A DNA stretch of 64,000 nucleotides, from assembly GCF_017086405.1 (NCBI RefSeq), contig NZ_CP070973.1, forward strand, positions 5,922,739 to 5,986,738, in the 5' to 3' direction. A program made the position numbers and the translations under genes. The stretch is from Mycobacterium gordonae (GTDB lineage: Bacteria > Actinomycetota > Actinomycetes > Mycobacteriales > Mycobacteriaceae). A model generated the notes under the pieces. The model did not search any database and was not told the origin of the DNA. It saw only the letters and a list, made by a program, of their open reading frames with translations. Position 1 is the stretch's first letter, and every line of letters starts with the position of its first letter. This document shows positions 1-8,766 of the stretch, piece after piece.

Positions 1-1
1 G

Positions 2-367
2 GCGATCATCTCGCTGACCTTGCTGCCGAAGCTGTCCGCACGCGCCGCGGCACGCTACTACCTCACCGGCGCAACGTTCGGCGCCAGCGAAGCCGCCGAG
101 ATCGGTTTGATCACCCTGGCCGCCGACGACGTGGACGCCGCGGTGGCCGGTCTGGTCGCCGACGTCGGGCGCGGATCACCGCAGGGCCTGGCCGCATCCA
201 AGGCGCTCACGACCGCCGCTGTACTGGAAGGCTTCGACCGCGACGCTGAGCGGCTCACCGAGGAGTCCGCGCGGCTGTTCGTGTCCGAAGAGGCCCGCGA
301 AGGCATGCTTGCCTTTCTGCAGAAACGACCGCCGAGCTGGGTCTCCGACCCGGGCACACCGTCCTGA
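2..367 (+). CDS. Enoyl-CoA hydratase/isomerase family protein, C-terminal part
   Basis: The reading frame is open from the first bases of the window, so the 5' part of the gene lies outside. The visible ~121 residues resemble the C-terminal third of a crotonase-fold enoyl-CoA hydratase. They include the YYLTGATFGASEAAEIGLI segment (helix after the active-site core, where 'A..GL(V/I)' is typical) and a trimerisation-type helical tail with KAL and EGFDRDAERL. The catalytic oxyanion-hole segments are upstream and not visible. By position this would be the counterpart of H37Rv Rv0971c (echA7), a remembered synteny and not proven here. The expected role is fatty acid or related acyl-CoA beta-oxidation in the cytosol. 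Confidence 0.75.
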   Translation, partial: AIISLTLLPKLSARAAARYYLTGATFGASEAAEIGLITLAADDVDAAVAGLVADVGRGSPQGLAASKALTTAAVLEGFDRDAERLTEESARLFVSEEAREGMLAFLQKRPPSWVSDPGTPS

Positions 368-451
368 CCGGGCCGGGTGGGTGCTGTCAAGGTTGCAGTT
401 CAGACAACACCTTTTGCAGCAAACCGGGAAAGTCGTAAGCTCGCGGGTGAC

Positions 452-1054
452 ATGACCAACCCAGCCCAGCGTGATGCGAAGGCCGCGCGTGACGAATTGT
501 CGCGCGCAGAGGACACCGATCGCATCCAGATTGCGCAGTTGCTGGCCTACGCGGCCGAGCAGGGCCGCCTCCAACTCAACGAGTACGAAGACCGCCTTAC
601 CAAGGCTTACGCCGCCACCACCTACCAGGAGTTGGACCGACTGCGGGCCGACCTGCCCGGCACTGCGGTCAGCCCCCGGCGCGGCGGCAACTGCAACCCG
701 GCCCCTTCCACCCTGCTGTTGGCCATCATGAGCGGCTTCGAGCGCCGCGGGCGGTGGAACATCCCTAAGAAGCTCACCACCTTCACCTTCTGGGGCAGCG
801 GTGTGATCGACCTGCGCTATGCGGACTTCACCTCCACCGAGGTTGAGATTCACGCGTACTCGATCATGAGCGCTCAGACGTTCCTGTTGCCGCCCGAAAT
901 CAACGTCGAGATCCACGGCCGCGGGGTGATGGGCAACTTCGACCACGAGGTGGTCGGCGAGGGCACCCGGGGTGCGCCCACGGTGAAGATCAAGGGTTTC
1001 TCGCTGTGGGGCGGCGTGGGCATCAAGCGCAAAGCGCGCAAGGCGCGCAAGTAA
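452..1054 (+). CDS. DUF1707 domain protein
   Basis: 200-residue protein. The ATG at 452 is preferred over an upstream GTG/ATG because the conserved DUF1707 domain starts almost at once: residues about 17-70 carry RAEDTDRIQIAQLLAYAAEQGRL, then LNEYEDRLTKAYAA and a trailing DLP. The C-terminal half (about 100-195) is beta-rich and resembles the DUF2154/LiaF-like tail found behind DUF1707, ending in a basic stretch of KRKARKARK. No signal peptide or membrane segment is seen. The length agrees with H37Rv Rv0966c as I recall it. LiaF-type tails are linked to cell-envelope stress sensing, but the function here is unknown. Confidence 0.8.
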   Translation: MTNPAQRDAKAARDELSRAEDTDRIQIAQLLAYAAEQGRLQLNEYEDRLTKAYAATTYQELDRLRADLPGTAVSPRRGGNCNPAPSTLLLAIMSGFERRGRWNIPKKLTTFTFWGSGVIDLRYADFTSTEVEIHAYSIMSAQTFLLPPEINVEIHGRGVMGNFDHEVVGEGTRGAPTVKIKGFSLWGGVGIKRKARKARK

Positions 1055-1150
1055 TCACGCGCAAGTAGTCAACAGCGGCCACTGAGGTGAGTGGCGGGCC
1101 CAGTCGTCCGGTGCCAGGCTTCGTCGAGAGTTCGCGTCGGAGGAAGGCGG

Positions 1151-1447
1151 GTGACGGTGGCAGCAGAGTTGCGGGCAATTCCGGATGTGCTGGCTCACGT
1201 GGGCACGGAACTGACGAACCATGGCCAGGCACTAGAGGAGGAACAACGGGCGTGCCACCGCGACGCCGACGATGCGCAGCGAGGATGGGTCGGGGCGTCG
1301 GCCTCAGCGCTCGCGGAATTGTTGAATCGGTGGGCGCTCGTCGGCGACGGACACCACGCCCGCCTGGCTGGGCATGCTGACGGCATGCGGTACGCCGCGG
1401 CCACCTTGCGCGAAATGGAGCAAAGCAACGCTGCCGCGCTCCGATGA
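1151..1447 (+). CDS. Small WXG100/EspC-like helical protein, probable type VII secretion partner
   Basis: 98-residue all-helical protein. The GTG at 1151 follows a good ribosome site (GGAGGAAGG). Near residue 41 the sequence GWVGASASAL gives a W-x-G turn between two helices, as in WXG100/EspC-type type VII secretion proteins. Length and helix-turn-helix shape fit that family. The stop codon overlaps the start of the next gene by four bases (ATGA), so the two are translationally coupled. It probably acts as a partner or secretion-targeting chaperone for the downstream hydrolase (inference from context). No Y-x-x-x-D/E secretion tail is evident at the end, so secretion of this small protein itself is uncertain. 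Confidence 0.6.
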   Translation: MTVAAELRAIPDVLAHVGTELTNHGQALEEEQRACHRDADDAQRGWVGASASALAELLNRWALVGDGHHARLAGHADGMRYAAATLREMEQSNAAALR

Positions 1448-3078
1448 CGGTGACCCTGGCCGATATCGAGCGCTGGGATCCCGCCGCCATCACCGCGGTC
1501 TTCGACGCCGCCATCCGGCGCGCCCACGGAACCCACACTGCCGCAGCGGCGGTCACCGAGTTGATGCGGCTGCTGAGTTTTGGCGGTGACGCCGCGGCGG
1601 CGGCGCACGCGGCAACCGGACACACTGCGCTCGTCCTGGACGACCACGCCGACGCCTGTGCCGCCGTCGGTCGTGCGGCCGAACAGGCTGCCGAGGAAGT
1701 GGCCGCGATCAAGCGGCGGCTTCAAGCGATGCGGGACACGGCGCGGGAAAACCACTTGGCGATCGACGAAACGCTGGGCTCCGCATTGCCACCGTCGGAC
1801 CTGGCCGACATTCCGCCCGGCAGGCGGCAGGCCATCGTCGACGCGGCGGTGCTGCTGACCGAGGGCCTGCAACGGCTGTTGGCGGACGCCGAGCGCGCGG
1901 ACGAAGATCTGGCCGCGGCGATCCGCGGCGCGGACGGCGACCTAGGCAGTGAACAGGTCGACGCGCAACTCGGCCACCGGCCGCCCCGAATGCCGCGATT
2001 GCCGGCCTCGGGCACCGATCCTGCCGCCGTCGCCGCCTGGTGGCACGCGCTGACCCCGGGTCAGCAGGATCGGCTCAAGCAATGGTCGCCCAACGGGTTG
2101 CGCAACCTCGACGGCGTCCCGGCCGATGTCCGCAGCGAACTCAATGTGCCGGTGCTGCAACGGGAACTCACCCGATTGCAGCAGGGGTGGGTCGACTCCT
2201 ACGGCTGGCATACCGACCCCGCCAAGCTGGCAGACCTGACGACGCTGCGCGCCACCCTGGCGGAGAATCCCGACACCAGCCTGCTGCTGCTGGACACCGC
2301 CAGCATCCCCGGCAAGGTGCTCGCAGCTGTCGGAGTCGGCGACGTCGACAACGCCGAACGCGTCGGGGTCACCGTGGGCGGGCTCACCACCCGGGTGAGC
2401 GACAGCACTGCGGACATGGTGCGACAGGCCAGGATTCAACGCGACGAGGCACAACTGCTGCGCCGCAACGCCAAGGTGGCCAACCCCGATGCAGTCGCCT
2501 CGATCGCCTGGCTCGGCTACGACGCACCGGACAGCCTGCGCGATGTGGCGCACGACTGGCAAGCACGCGACGGCGCCCGAGCCCTCAACAGCTTCTACCG
2601 CGGCCTCGCGGCAGCCGGCAACATCCCCGACCCGCACATCGTCGCCTTCGGGCACTCCTACGGGTCGCTGACGACCAGCCTGGCGTTGCAGCAGGGCGCT
2701 CCGGTGAGCGATGTGGTGCTGTACGGTTCGCCCGGCGCCGAACTCACCGACGCCGCGCAGCTTGGCACACCGCCCGGTCACGCCTACTTCATGATCGGTG
2801 CGGACGACGTTGTCGCCGAGCTTATTCCGGGATTCAAAGCCTTCGGCGCCCCGCCCCAGGACGTGCCCGGGATGGCCGAGTTGTCCACTGATGAGGGGTA
2901 CGCGTGGGGTTACCCGTACGGTGACGGGCAATTGCACGAACAGGCCTATGGGCATTCCGAATATGCCCGCGCGGGAAGCAACGGAAATCTACGGATGAGT
3001 GGCTACAACCTTGCGGTGGTGCTGGCGGGACTGCCCGCCGACCTGATCACCCCCCGGCCTGACCCATGCCGGCCATGA
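1444..3078 (+). CDS. DUF1023 alpha/beta-hydrolase with helical N-terminal domain
   Basis: 544-residue protein. Residues about 1-190 are helical and Ala/Asp-rich with no signal peptide, resembling the N-terminal targeting domains of type VII secreted effectors. Residues about 280-530 form a DUF1023 alpha/beta-hydrolase. The nucleophile elbow is GHSYGS, the probable acid is Asp in GADDVV, and the probable His is in YGHSEY, giving a complete Ser-Asp-His triad. The substrate is unknown; lipid or ester hydrolysis is likely for the fold. It overlaps the WXG100-like gene upstream (ATGA) and the lipoprotein gene downstream (also ATGA), so the three form one unit. It corresponds to H37Rv Rv0963c by position, but is about twice the length I remember for that protein. 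Confidence 0.75.
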   Translation: MTVTLADIERWDPAAITAVFDAAIRRAHGTHTAAAAVTELMRLLSFGGDAAAAAHAATGHTALVLDDHADACAAVGRAAEQAAEEVAAIKRRLQAMRDTARENHLAIDETLGSALPPSDLADIPPGRRQAIVDAAVLLTEGLQRLLADAERADEDLAAAIRGADGDLGSEQVDAQLGHRPPRMPRLPASGTDPAAVAAWWHALTPGQQDRLKQWSPNGLRNLDGVPADVRSELNVPVLQRELTRLQQGWVDSYGWHTDPAKLADLTTLRATLAENPDTSLLLLDTASIPGKVLAAVGVGDVDNAERVGVTVGGLTTRVSDSTADMVRQARIQRDEAQLLRRNAKVANPDAVASIAWLGYDAPDSLRDVAHDWQARDGARALNSFYRGLAAAGNIPDPHIVAFGHSYGSLTTSLALQQGAPVSDVVLYGSPGAELTDAAQLGTPPGHAYFMIGADDVVAELIPGFKAFGAPPQDVPGMAELSTDEGYAWGYPYGDGQLHEQAYGHSEYARAGSNGNLRMSGYNLAVVLAGLPADLITPRPDPCRP

Positions 3079-3731
3079 CCCGGCGGGCGGTGGCGTTGCT
3101 CGGTATCGCCCTCACATTGGCTGGCTGCCTCAAGCCGACGGCCTGGAATCCGAGCGCCAATCCTGGACGGTCCGAACTGGACCGGCTGCAACGGATCGTC
3201 AACGCTCGGCCCGATCTGGAAGCCGTCGAGCGTCAGCTCGGCGAGCTCGACACCGCAATTCGCGCGGTGATCGGCAAACACTCACCCCAGAGCCGGTTCT
3301 CGAGCATGGCCGCCACTCACTCCACTAACGGTTGCGATGACCCGTTCACTCGCAGCATCGGCCGTCAGGTCAACAGCGACATGTTTTTCGCCGACCCGCC
3401 ACCCGCTGCCACCCAGTGGCTGCAGATCGCCACCGAACTCGCTCCGATATTCGCGGCCGCCGGTTTTGCGCCGAACAACTCCGCGCCCGGCAGTCCGCCG
3501 CTGCCGATAGGTGCGGCCAACGATTCTCAGATCCGCGACGACGGCGCCAGGGTCAACCTGGTCAGCGGCGGCGGCGGTCCCCTGGACTACTCCTATGACA
3601 CGGGCTGCCACCTGCCGGGCGCGTGGCGGACCGCACCGCCGCCGCCGGACTCACGGCCCGCGAACGACCCGAGTGTGCACTACCCATACCTGTACGGATC
3701 GCCGGGCGGCCGCAGCGTCGACGCTTACTAG
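3075..3731 (+). CDS. lprP: Lipoprotein LprP-like
   Basis: About 218 residues if the ATG at 3075 is used, which overlaps the preceding stop as ATGA; an ATG at 3066 is the alternative. The N-terminus has two arginines, a hydrophobic run and the lipobox L-A-G-C with the lipidated Cys about 17 residues in, so it is exported and anchored to the outer face of the plasma membrane. The mature part has two further pairs of Cys and ends in a Tyr/Gly-rich tail. It matches the position of H37Rv Rv0962c (lprP). It lies directly behind a possible secreted hydrolase, so a protective (immunity-type) role is possible but purely inferred. Confidence 0.7.
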   Translation: MTRRAVALLGIALTLAGCLKPTAWNPSANPGRSELDRLQRIVNARPDLEAVERQLGELDTAIRAVIGKHSPQSRFSSMAATHSTNGCDDPFTRSIGRQVNSDMFFADPPPAATQWLQIATELAPIFAAAGFAPNNSAPGSPPLPIGAANDSQIRDDGARVNLVSGGGGPLDYSYDTGCHLPGAWRTAPPPPDSRPANDPSVHYPYLYGSPGGRSVDAY

Positions 3732-3733
3732 TT

Positions 3734-3764
3734 GGGCGCAAGCACCACGTGCAAGCGCCCTTTT
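3734..3764 (+). terminator. Intrinsic terminator after lprP
   Basis: GGGCGC at 3734-3739 pairs with GCGCCC at 3755-3760. An inner GCAC/GTGC stem lies across a symmetrical AA/AA internal loop, and the hairpin is followed by TTTT. It sits three bases after the lprP stop and between convergent genes. Confidence 0.75.
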
Positions 3765-3802
3765 CGTGCTGCTGGCGTTGCTTTCGCGTCTCCTCGCGCT
3801 TG

Positions 3803-5782
3803 TCAACGGCGCCGTCGTGAACGTAGGTAGTCCCCCACGACCGCGGCTCCGAGTCCGTCGAGATCGGGCACTACCACCCGCCCTTCGACCCGGCGGGCGA
3901 TCTTGTCCAGGAACCGGGCTAGCCCGGGGTCGCTGCCCAGCCGGAAAATGGTGATCTGCGCGCCAAGCCGGGCCATCTCGTCGAAACCCTTGACGGTGAA
4001 GGAGATGGTCCGCGGATTCGGCGGGTAATCAAAAAACACAGCAGAACGCCCTTCCCCACCGTAGTCCTCCAGGTGGGCGGTCGGCTCTCCGTCGGTGACC
4101 ACCAGCACGACGGGCTGCGCGTTGGGATGTCGGCGCAGGTGGCGGCCCGCCAGTGCGAGCGCATGGTGCAGGTTGGTGCCCTGCTCGTAGACGCCCTCCA
4201 AGCCGGTCAGCTCGGCGGCCGTCACGGTACGGGCATAGCGGCCAAAGGCCACGATATGCAACGCATCTGACCGGAACCGGGTGCTCACCAGATGGTTGAG
4301 CGCCAGCGCGGTCCGCTTCATCGGCAGCCACCGGTTCTCCATCACCATCGAGAACGAGGTGTCCACCAACAGCGCCACGGCGGCCTGCGTACGCATCTCG
4401 GTCTCGGAGACCTCGACGTCGTCGACGGTGATGCGCAACGAGCCGTCGAGCGTATGCGTTCCAGACTGTCGCAGCACAGCATTGGTGAGGGTGCGGGAAA
4501 TGTTCCACGGTTCGGTGTCGCCGAACTGCCAGGGCCTGGTGGCTCCGGTCAGCTCACCGGCCGCGCCGGCCCGCCGGTGGTCACGTTCTCCATGTCGACC
4601 CGAAAGTTGTTGTGCCACATCGCGCAACGCCGTCTCACCGAGCCTGCGCATGGCCTTGGGAGACAGGCGCCACTGGCCGTCGGAACCCCGGTCCAGAAAG
4701 CCCTGATTGAGCAGCGCACGTTCGAGTTCGGCCAGCGTTCGGGCATCCACGGCAGCGTCGTCACCGAGTTGCCGGGCCAACGCGTCAAGGTCGACGTCGT
4801 CCATGGTCGCGCCCGGGTACGCCTGCGAGAGCTGCTCGGCCAGTTGCTCCAACTCGCCGATGTCGGCCAGCGCCTGGGCGCCCTCGCCCATGCCCAACGG
4901 GTTGTCGCCGGAGAACTGCTGATCCCCCGTCCAGTCCTCACCCGGCCGGGCGGCCTGCAGATGGGCATCTAGGCGATTCAGCGCGTTCATCAGCGACGGT
5001 GACCCAAAGGCCTGCTGCGCCAACGCGTCCAGCTCGTCGCGCTGCTGCTGGCTGAGGCTGTTGCGGAACCGTTGCGCGGCGGCGGCCCGTTTGGCCAGCG
5101 AGTCCAGCAGCTCATCGACGTTCTGCGGGTTCTCCGGGAAGAACTCGCCGTGCTTGTCCATGAATTCCTCGAAGTCCTGCTGGGTGTCTTCGCCGCGAGA
5201 GTGCTTGTCCAGCAAGTCGTTCAGGTCGTCCAGCATCTCGTTGACCCGCTGGCGGTCCTCGTCGGTGGCGCCTTCCAGAGCCTGCTTCATCCCCGCGAAG
5301 CGCTGGTCAAGCATCTCCCGCCCCAGCAGGTCCTTGATCTGCTCGTACTTCTGCCGGGCCTCCGGGCTGCGCCACTGGTATTCGGACAGCTCCTGGACCG
5401 CCTTCGCCGGCGACGGCGGCAACGACTCCAGCTGCAGCTCCGAGAAGCGCGCGTCGTCGTCCAGCGCACGGGCCAGTTCCTTGCGTTCGGCCAGCACCGC
5501 CTCGTCCAGCAGCTTCTTGATTTCTCCCAGAGTCCCGTCCAAGTTGTTGCGCCGCAGCAACTCCCGACGCTTGCGGTTGGCCTCGGCGGCCAGCCGGTCG
5601 GCGCCGCGCATGTTCTCGGTGCCGCGCCGGAGCAATTCGGACAGGGCCCGGCGCGGCGAGGTGCCCGCCATCACGTCCTGCCCGATCTGTTCGAGCGCCT
5701 CACGCAGATCCACCGGCGGAGCCAGCGGATCGGGACCGCCGGTATACGCCGAGTATCGCTGTGAGTGCCCGCTACTAGCCAT
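3803..5782 (-). CDS. VWA (von Willebrand A) domain protein, partner of MoxR-type ATPase
   Basis: 659 residues from the ATG at 5782, which overlaps the end of the ATPase gene by eight bases. The N-terminal ~400 residues are helical and highly charged (likely coiled coil). A VWA domain follows in the last ~220 residues with an intact metal site: DTSFS (D-x-S-x-S), the Thr in GTNLHH, and the Asp in VTDGEPT. The family works with MoxR-type AAA+ ATPases in metal insertion or protein-complex assembly in the cytosol. It corresponds to H37Rv Rv0959. As sequenced, a frameshift upstream fuses this frame to the ATPase frame into an apparent 1117-residue protein; that fusion is not believed. Confidence 0.85.
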   Translation of the reverse strand: MASSGHSQRYSAYTGGPDPLAPPVDLREALEQIGQDVMAGTSPRRALSELLRRGTENMRGADRLAAEANRKRRELLRRNNLDGTLGEIKKLLDEAVLAERKELARALDDDARFSELQLESLPPSPAKAVQELSEYQWRSPEARQKYEQIKDLLGREMLDQRFAGMKQALEGATDEDRQRVNEMLDDLNDLLDKHSRGEDTQQDFEEFMDKHGEFFPENPQNVDELLDSLAKRAAAAQRFRNSLSQQQRDELDALAQQAFGSPSLMNALNRLDAHLQAARPGEDWTGDQQFSGDNPLGMGEGAQALADIGELEQLAEQLSQAYPGATMDDVDLDALARQLGDDAAVDARTLAELERALLNQGFLDRGSDGQWRLSPKAMRRLGETALRDVAQQLSGRHGERDHRRAGAAGELTGATRPWQFGDTEPWNISRTLTNAVLRQSGTHTLDGSLRITVDDVEVSETEMRTQAAVALLVDTSFSMVMENRWLPMKRTALALNHLVSTRFRSDALHIVAFGRYARTVTAAELTGLEGVYEQGTNLHHALALAGRHLRRHPNAQPVVLVVTDGEPTAHLEDYGGEGRSAVFFDYPPNPRTISFTVKGFDEMARLGAQITIFRLGSDPGLARFLDKIARRVEGRVVVPDLDGLGAAVVGDYLRSRRRR

Positions 5783-7156
5783 AGACGGTCTGCCCCTCCC
5801 CGGAGACTTTGTCGACCCGCTTCGCCAGATACAACGCCTCCAGCGCCAGTTCCAATGCCGCGGCCCGCTCCCCCTCGGACTCGGCGCCCAATTTCGTCGC
5901 GATCTTGTCCACGACCGGCAGCCCGGGCACCGCGGCCAACACGTCTTTGGCCGACACACGTTCCCCGTCGTCACCGCGGATCCCCGTTCGACCGCGGACA
6001 CCAGAGTGCCGACGTCCACACCGCCCAGCACCCGGGAGGCGGTGTCGGCGGTGGCGCGGCGCAGCAGGTGCTCGAGCACGGCCTGCTCGCGGCCTTCCTC
6101 GCCGGATTCGAATTCCAACTTGCCGCGCAGCACCTCGATGACGGTGCCCAGGTCGACCACCCGGGCCACCGGGTCGGTCTCGCCGAGGATCGCGCCGCGG
6201 TGCCGGGCCGCGGCCGCGACCGTCTCGGCCGCCGCGATGGCGAAGCGCGCCGACACCCCGGAACGCTGGTCCACCGAACTGGACTCGCGCAGGTAGCGGG
6301 CGAACCGGGCGATCACCTGCAGCAGATAGTCGGGCACCTGGGCGCTCAGGTGGGCCTCCTGGGCGATCACGCCGATCTCGGCCGCCAACTCCAGCGGGTA
6401 GTGGGTGCGGATCTCGGCGCCGAACCGGTCCTTGAGCGGAGTGATGATGCGGCCGCGGTTGGTGTAGTCCTCGGGGTTGGCGCTGGCCACCACCAGCACG
6501 TCCAGCGGCAGCCGCAACGTGTAGCCGCGGACCTGGATGTCGCGCTCTTCCATCACGTTCAGCATCGAGACCTGAATCCGCTCGGCCAGGTCCGGCAGCT
6601 CGTTGACGGCGACGATGCCGCGGTGTGCGCGCGGGATCAGTCCGTAGGCAATGGTTTCCGGGTCGCCGAGGCTGCGGCCTTCGGCGACCTTGATCGGGTC
6701 GATGTCCCCGACCAGGTCGGCCACGCTGGTGTCCGGCGTGGCGAGCTTCTCGGTGTAGCGCTCGCTGCGGTGCTTCCAGGCCACCGGCAGGTCGTCCTGC
6801 AGCTGTGCGGCGCGCCGGATCCACTCCGGGGTGATGGGTGTGTAGGGGTGTTCGCCCAACTCGGATCCGTCGATCACCGGCGTCCACTCGTCGAGCAGAC
6901 CAGTCAGCGCCCTTAGCAGGCGGGTCTTGCCCTGGCCGCGTTCGCCGAGCAGCACGAAGTCGTGTCCGGCGATCAACGCCCGTTCGAGTTGAGGAATCAC
7001 GGTGTCGTCGAAACCGAGGATGCCGGGCCATACTTCGTCGCCGTCCGCCAGCGCGGTAAGCAGATTTTCGCGGATCTCCTGCTTGACCCCCCGCTCGCGA
7101 TGACCGGAGGCACGCAGCTCGCCAAGGGTTCGGGGCAGATTGCTCGGTGAAGTCAC
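5775..7156 (-). pseudogene. MoxR/Mg-chelatase-type AAA+ ATPase, frameshifted near its 3' end
   Basis: GTG start at 7156; the product would be 460 residues if one base is restored. Walker A is GERGQGKT (about residue 72), the Walker B region is IVAVNE, and sensor 1 is VVASANPEDY, followed by a lid domain. The frame is correct until about residue 396 (AVTTG). It then runs into nonsense, while the true C-terminus (ERVSAKDVLAAVPGLPVVDK onward, ending in GQTVYG) continues in another frame to a stop at 5775. The break is at CCCC 5963-5966 (plus strand); one more C restores the whole gene. A homopolymer error in the sequence is the likeliest cause. It corresponds to H37Rv Rv0958 and forms a MoxR-VWA pair with the next gene. 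Confidence 0.85.
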
Positions 7157-7200
7157 CTCTCCAAGCTACGCGCTGCGCACGACCGTGACTCGGTGAGCGC

Positions 7201-8766
7201 TCAGTGCGCGAAGTGCCGGGCGCCGGTGAGGTACAGCGTGACACCGGCTTTGGCGGCGGCCGCGGTGACTTCCTCGTCGCGCACCGAACCCCCCGGGTGC
7301 ACGACTGCTTTGACGCCGGCGGCGGTAAGCGTCTCCAGTCCGTCCGGGAAGGGGAAGAACGCGTCGGAGGCCGCCACGGCGCCGTTGACCCGGTCACCGC
7401 CGCGTTCGACGGCAAGCCGGGCTGCGTCGACCCGGTTCACCTGGCCCATGCCGACGCCGATGGTGGCGCCGCCGGCGACGATCACGATCGCGTTCGACTT
7501 GACCGCGCGGCAGGCCCGCCAGGCGAACACCAGGTCGGTGAGGGCGGCGGGGTCGGCGGGCTCGCCGGTGGCCAGGGTCCAGTTGTTCGGGTCGTCGCCG
7601 GGGGCGTCGAGTTGGTCGCGCTGCTGAATCAACAGGCCACCGCTGATCGGGCGGAGTTCGTGTCCGCCCTCGAGTGGCTCGGAGGCGAGCAGCACCCGGA
7701 TGTTCTTCTTGCGCGTCAATGCCTCGACGGCGCCGGGTTCGTACGCGGGCGCCACGATGACCTCGGTGAAGATGGTGCTGACGTACTCCGCCATTTCGAC
7801 ACTGACCTCGGTGTTGGCCGCGATCACACCGCCGAAGGCGCTCAACGGGTCGCAGTCGTGGGCCTTGCGGTGGGCGTCGGCAACCGAGACGTCGGAGATC
7901 GCGATGCCGCACGGATTGGCGTGCTTGATGATCGCCACACACGTCTGCTGGTGGTCGAAGGCCGCCCGCCAGGCCGCATCGGCATCGGTGAAGTTGTTGT
8001 AGGACATCTCTTTTCCGTGTAGCTGCGCGGCCTGCGCCAAACCCGGCCAGGCGGCGGGGTCGGTGTAGAGCGCCGCGTGCTGGTGCGGGTTCTCGCCGTA
8101 GCGCAGGGTGGCCTGGCGGCGCCAGTTCTTCGCGAAGAAGTGCAGGAACTCCTGCGGCGGTTCTTCGGGCGCCAGCGTTTGCTGCATCCAGGTCGCCACG
8201 GCGATGTCGTATTCGGCGGTGTGCTGAAAAGCCAACGACGCCAGCTTCTTCCGCTCGGCCAGGGTGAATCCGCCGTGCCGGACCGCGGCCAGCACGCCGT
8301 CGTACCCGAGCGGGTCGACGACCACCGCGACGCTGGGGTGGTTCTTGGCCGCCGCGCGCACCATCGACGGCCCGCCGATGTCGATCTGCTCGACGCACTC
8401 GTCGGGGCTGGCACCGGAGTCGACGGTCTGGGTGAACGGATAGAGATTGACCACGACCAGTTCGAAGGCGGCGACGCCGAGCTTCTCGAGCGAGGCGCGG
8501 TGTTCGGGCTTGCGCAGGTCGGCCAGCAGGCCCGCGTGCACCTTGGGGTGCAGGGTCTTGACGCGGCCGTCGAGCACCTCCGGAAAGCCGGTGAGTTCCT
8601 CGACGCGGGTCACCGGAATCGCCTTGTCGGCAATGGTCTTCGCGGTCGATCCGGTCGAGACGATCTCGACACCGGCGGCGGTCAGGCCCTGGGCGAGTTC
8701 GACCAGACCGGTCTTGTCGTACACGCTGATCAAGGCGCGACGGATCGGCTTCTTGTCGATGTTCAT
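7201..8766 (-). CDS. purH: Bifunctional AICAR formyltransferase / IMP cyclohydrolase
   Basis: 521 residues, the normal length for PurH. It catalyses the last two steps of de novo purine synthesis: formyl transfer from 10-formyl-THF to AICAR and ring closure to IMP. The N-terminal ~200 residues are the MGS-like cyclohydrolase domain (RRALISVYDKTGL, STGSTAKTI, DGRVKTLHPKVH). The rest is the transformylase domain with RYGENPHQ, the catalytic-region KHANPCG, KSNAIV, and FFPFPDGLE with VVHPGGS. The ATG start overlaps the purN stop by four bases (ATGA), so the two are coupled. It corresponds to H37Rv Rv0957. Confidence 0.97.
   Translation of the reverse strand: MNIDKKPIRRALISVYDKTGLVELAQGLTAAGVEIVSTGSTAKTIADKAIPVTRVEELTGFPEVLDGRVKTLHPKVHAGLLADLRKPEHRASLEKLGVAAFELVVVNLYPFTQTVDSGASPDECVEQIDIGGPSMVRAAAKNHPSVAVVVDPLGYDGVLAAVRHGGFTLAERKKLASLAFQHTAEYDIAVATWMQQTLAPEEPPQEFLHFFAKNWRRQATLRYGENPHQHAALYTDPAAWPGLAQAAQLHGKEMSYNNFTDADAAWRAAFDHQQTCVAIIKHANPCGIAISDVSVADAHRKAHDCDPLSAFGGVIAANTEVSVEMAEYVSTIFTEVIVAPAYEPGAVEALTRKKNIRVLLASEPLEGGHELRPISGGLLIQQRDQLDAPGDDPNNWTLATGEPADPAALTDLVFAWRACRAVKSNAIVIVAGGATIGVGMGQVNRVDAARLAVERGGDRVNGAVAASDAFFPFPDGLETLTAAGVKAVVHPGGSVRDEEVTAAAAKAGVTLYLTGARHFAH

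Noticed and set aside
3803..7156. Apparent 1117-residue ATPase-VWA fusion protein on the minus strand
   Set aside because: About 65 residues at the joint are a nonsense frame. The proper ATPase C-terminus and a VWA start codon exist in the expected frames, so it is a frameshift artefact.
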